Below are positions 23,133 through 25,415 of a stretch of DNA of 25,415 bases, in pieces (position 1 is the first letter of the stretch; every line of letters begins with the position of its first letter). Both the position numbers and the translations under genes were made by a program. The stretch is taken from assembly GCA_017559615.1 (NCBI GenBank), contig JAFYRB010000039.1, forward strand, positions 1 to 25,415, written 5' to 3'. The DNA is from Alistipes sp. GTDB taxonomy: Bacteria; Bacteroidota; Bacteroidia; Bacteroidales; Rikenellaceae. The notes beneath the pieces are model-generated. The model was given only the letters and a program-made list of their open reading frames with translations. It was not told the DNA's origin and ran no database searches.

Positions 23133-24200
23133 ATGAAAAAGATTCTTTTTGCAGCGGTAGCAGTAATGGCGATGGCAGCGTGCTCAAATGAGGATGTTAT
23201 CTCTCGCCCTGCACTCCCTGTGATTGGCTTCGACACCTTCGTTGAGAACTCAACACGTGCTGCGGATATCAACGCCGATAACCTTGCTAACTTCGGTGTA
23301 TATGGCTCGGTTGTAAATAGCCAGAATCAGCAGGGTATGATCTTCGCAAATCAGATGGTAACAAAGACTGCTTTGGGCTACGAATACTCTCCAGAGCAGT
23401 ACTGGATTGCAGGTGCAAAATACGATTTCGTAGCATTTGCACCATATCAGAGTGGTGCTGATGCGACTTGGACATATGCTCCTAAAGTTGCTACAGATGC
23501 TACAGTTGCTACAGCTGCCGAGAATGGTACTATCACCTTCGACAACGCTAAGGCAGATGCTAACCAGGATCTTTTGTTCGCAGCAACAGCTTGCACAACT
23601 CCTGCAAACATCACTACAGCTCCAGAGGCGGTGAAGTTCACATTCAACCACCTTCTCTCACGTGTGCGCTTTACATTCACCAACGGCTTCCAGATGGGTT
23701 CTAACATTGAGCTTAAGGTCGAGAATGTAAAAATCACTAACGTTGATAAGGTAGGTACTTTGGGTATCGCTAACCGCGTAGCAGGTGATTGGAGTGTTGA
23801 TGAAACTAAAGGCGTATTTGAAAAGACGTTCGGCAATGCAGGTACTGATGATTACATCCCTGTAGCTGATAACGCAGCGAATTCTTCTGCTTCAACAGAG
23901 CATTTCTATCTTATTCCTGCTAATGGTACTTACAACGTTACATTTGTTGTGAAGCTAAAGCAGGCAGGTGTAGAGCTTGCTACTTATCCACGTACTGCTA
24001 CCGTGCCACTCAATATGGTTAAGGGTTACTCATACAATGTTAAGGCTATCCTTGATGCTTCTAATACATCTAACGAGGGCCAGCTCTATCCTATCGAGTT
24101 CCAGGTAGAGGGTGTTAGCGATTGGGCTAATTATACCAATGCTGATGCAACTGTTACACTTCCAACAACTGGCGGTAATCAGGGCACAGAGAACAACTAA
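23133..24200 (+). CDS. Fimbrillin-family lipoprotein (short pilin)
   Basis: A 355-residue single-domain Mfa-like fimbrillin. Signal peptide MKKILFAAVAVMAMAAC, lipid cysteine C17; STRA at 40-43. Core motifs are NFGVYGSV, QYWIAGAKYDFVAFAP (89-104), DLLFA and FNHLLSRVRFTFTNGF (171-186). It closes with YPIEFQVEGVSDW, then a 24-residue Thr/Gly/Asn-rich tail. It lies only 29 bp after the previous pilin, the one pilin gap without a stem-loop, so the two are probably made together. It is likely a shaft or accessory subunit. Sequence alone cannot say which of the short pilins is the major one. Confidence 0.86.
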   Translation: MKKILFAAVAVMAMAACSNEDVISRPALPVIGFDTFVENSTRAADINADNLANFGVYGSVVNSQNQQGMIFANQMVTKTALGYEYSPEQYWIAGAKYDFVAFAPYQSGADATWTYAPKVATDATVATAAENGTITFDNAKADANQDLLFAATACTTPANITTAPEAVKFTFNHLLSRVRFTFTNGFQMGSNIELKVENVKITNVDKVGTLGIANRVAGDWSVDETKGVFEKTFGNAGTDDYIPVADNAANSSASTEHFYLIPANGTYNVTFVVKLKQAGVELATYPRTATVPLNMVKGYSYNVKAILDASNTSNEGQLYPIEFQVEGVSDWANYTNADATVTLPTTGGNQGTENN

Positions 24201-24206
24201 TATTCG

Positions 24207-24236
24207 GGGCATAAGGGGGTGAAACTCCTTATGCTC
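24207..24236 (+). other. Intercistronic stem-loop
   Basis: GCATAAGG (24209-24216) pairs with CCTTATGC (24227-24234), extended outward by G/T and G/C pairs. It begins six bases after the stop codon, with no U-tract. It has the same position and G-rich 5' arm as the other pilin-gap hairpins. Confidence 0.6.
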
Positions 24237-24295
24237 ACTACGGCGGAAACGCACAAAATAGACTTAAAAAATAATAACAAATAAAACACAAAACT

Positions 24296-24352
24296 ATGAA
24301 AAAGCTTTTTACAATTCTTGCAGTAGCAGCCACATTGGTTAGCTGCGCAAAG
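24296..24352 (+). repeat. Near-identical signal-peptide sequence, copy 2
   Basis: See 22024-22080: three synonymous differences in 57 bases. Confidence 0.8.
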
Positions 24353-25303
24353 GATGAGACTATCGCTGTGAACAAGGGCGAGGCTATCCAGTTCGGCAAC
24401 GCATTTGTTGAGAATAGCACACGTGCAGCAGACCCTTCGTACAGCACAACTGGTAAAGGTGTTGCTCTTACAACGTTTAAGGTCTATGGTGCTGTTGAGG
24501 GTGTAAACATCTTTGATGGTGACAATGTTACAAAGGGTGATAACGTTACTTATGGCGATGCTTGGGCTTGTGATGGTCAGCAGCAGTACTGGATTGCAGG
24601 TGCTAACTACGTATTTGATGCAGTTGTTGACGCAACTACTGTAGTAACTGATACTAAAACTGGCCTTCCAGTTACACTTACTTATGATGCAACGACACAG
24701 AAGGATATGCTTCATGATCGTGTAACAACTGTAGGTAAGCCAACTGAAAATGATGGTCTTGTAGCTTTTGGCTTTACTCACCTTTTGTCAAAGATCAACT
24801 TCACTGTTACTAATAACTCAGCAACGGCAGAGGGCTACTCATTCGTAGTTAAGAACATCACTTTCAACGGTGCTACTGCAGCTACTTATGATGTCAAGAC
24901 AGCTGCATGGGGTGCTGCTACTGCTACTGGTGCTACCATTATTGGTAACGAGCGTACAGTTCCTGTCGATGGTGTAGACACTAAGGTTAAGGATATTGTA
25001 GTTGCTTCTAAGGCAGCTTCAGCTGAGCTTGCTACTGAGGTGTTGTTCATCCCAGGTACTTATGGTATTACTTTCACAGTTGATATCCTCTACAACGGTA
25101 ATGTGCTTTCTACTGTTAACTATCCTGCTACTGGCACCACATATTCGCACACTCTTGCAGCTAACAACGCATACAACTTTAATGTGAATGTATCTGTAGG
25201 TGATCCTATCCAGTTCACTGCTACTACTATGCCAGAGTGGGGTAATGGTAATACCCACGATTCTGATGGTGACACCGTGAACGATTACATTCCATTGCAG
25301 TAA
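24296..25303 (+). CDS. Fimbrillin-family lipoprotein (short pilin)
   Basis: A 335-residue single-domain Mfa-like fimbrillin. The signal peptide MKKLFTILAVAATLVSC is identical in protein to that of the gene at 22024; lipid cysteine C17; STRA at 41-44. Core motifs are FKVYGAVEG, QYWIAGANYVFDAVV (97-111) and FTHLLSKINFTVTN (160-173). The usual DLLYA is changed to DMLHD (137-141). It closes with DPIQFTATTMPEW and a 20-residue tail containing DSDGDTVND, which resembles Asp-rich calcium-binding loops. It is probably a shaft or accessory subunit of the same pilus. Confidence 0.86.
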   Translation: MKKLFTILAVAATLVSCAKDETIAVNKGEAIQFGNAFVENSTRAADPSYSTTGKGVALTTFKVYGAVEGVNIFDGDNVTKGDNVTYGDAWACDGQQQYWIAGANYVFDAVVDATTVVTDTKTGLPVTLTYDATTQKDMLHDRVTTVGKPTENDGLVAFGFTHLLSKINFTVTNNSATAEGYSFVVKNITFNGATAATYDVKTAAWGAATATGATIIGNERTVPVDGVDTKVKDIVVASKAASAELATEVLFIPGTYGITFTVDILYNGNVLSTVNYPATGTTYSHTLAANNAYNFNVNVSVGDPIQFTATTMPEWGNGNTHDSDGDTVNDYIPLQ

Positions 25304-25380
25304 ACCATATTGTGCAATTGGGCGACTAATAGCCTTATAGGCGCAAACCGATTTGTTTCACTTTTGTTAGAAATAAAACT

Positions 25381-25415
25381 ATGAAAAGAATATTTGTAAT
25401 TTTTGCACTTGCAGC
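25381..25415 (+). CDS. Start of a further exported protein (3' end outside window)
   Basis: ATG AAA AGA ATA TTT begins a hydrophobic signal-like N-terminus (MKRIFVIFALAA) that runs off the window. It lies 77 bp after the last pilin on the same strand, at the same kind of spacing as the other pilin genes, so it may be another pilus subunit. Too little is visible to name it. Confidence 0.6.
   Translation, partial: MKRIFVIFALA

Overview
The window looks like a Bacteroidales chromosome, possibly Alistipes-like (genus uncertain). The evidence is families largely restricted to that order (Mfa-like fimbrillins, DUF5119, DUF3575, BACON, DUF4493/PCMD), many secreted lipoproteins, almost no Shine-Dalgarno sites, and four promoters with the Bacteroidetes -33 TTG / -7 TAnnTTTG pattern. 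I recognised no tRNA, rRNA, CRISPR array, transposase or integrase.

Region 1 (1-5926, + strand) is a run of five closely spaced genes for exported proteins. It holds the 3' end of an Ig-like surface protein, a DUF4493+PCMD lipoprotein, two related small outer-membrane beta-barrels and a second PCMD lipoprotein. I infer an uncharacterised surface complex. A bidirectional terminator (5964-6000) separates it from region 2.

Region 2 (6017-11022) is envelope and housekeeping. On the minus strand are an LpxL/HtrB-type acyltransferase and a Stealth-family sugar-phosphate transferase, in one operon. Divergently transcribed are lnt (apolipoprotein N-acyltransferase) and folC. Both divergent promoters can be read in the 8-kb intergenic gap.

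Region 3 (11023-11729) is a 700-bp gap. It contains a 28-codon membrane micro-gene with its own promoter and terminator. It also contains the promoter and roughly 240-nt leader of the following operon; the leader has a C9 tract, a perfect palindrome and a hairpin.

Region 4 (11730 to the end) is a type V (Mfa/FimA-like) pilus locus. It starts with an OmpA-like/BACON/DUF3575 protein and a DUF5119 anchor-like lipoprotein. Six fimbrillin-family lipoproteins follow, and a further exported protein starts at the right edge. Three of the six fimbrillins are short (335-359 aa). The other three (902, 769, 709 aa) carry C-terminal modules: FN3, an OB-like domain and two SusE/F-like carbohydrate-binding domains in one, and beta-helix-like repeats in the other two. 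All six keep the lipid cysteine at residue 17 and a Thr-Arg-Ala/Ser motif at residues 41-44, the expected site of the trypsin-like maturation cleavage. Most gaps between the pilin genes hold a G/C-clamped stem-loop without a U-tract. The most notable content is this multi-adhesin pilus with exchangeable glycan-binding-like tips, followed by the micro-gene.
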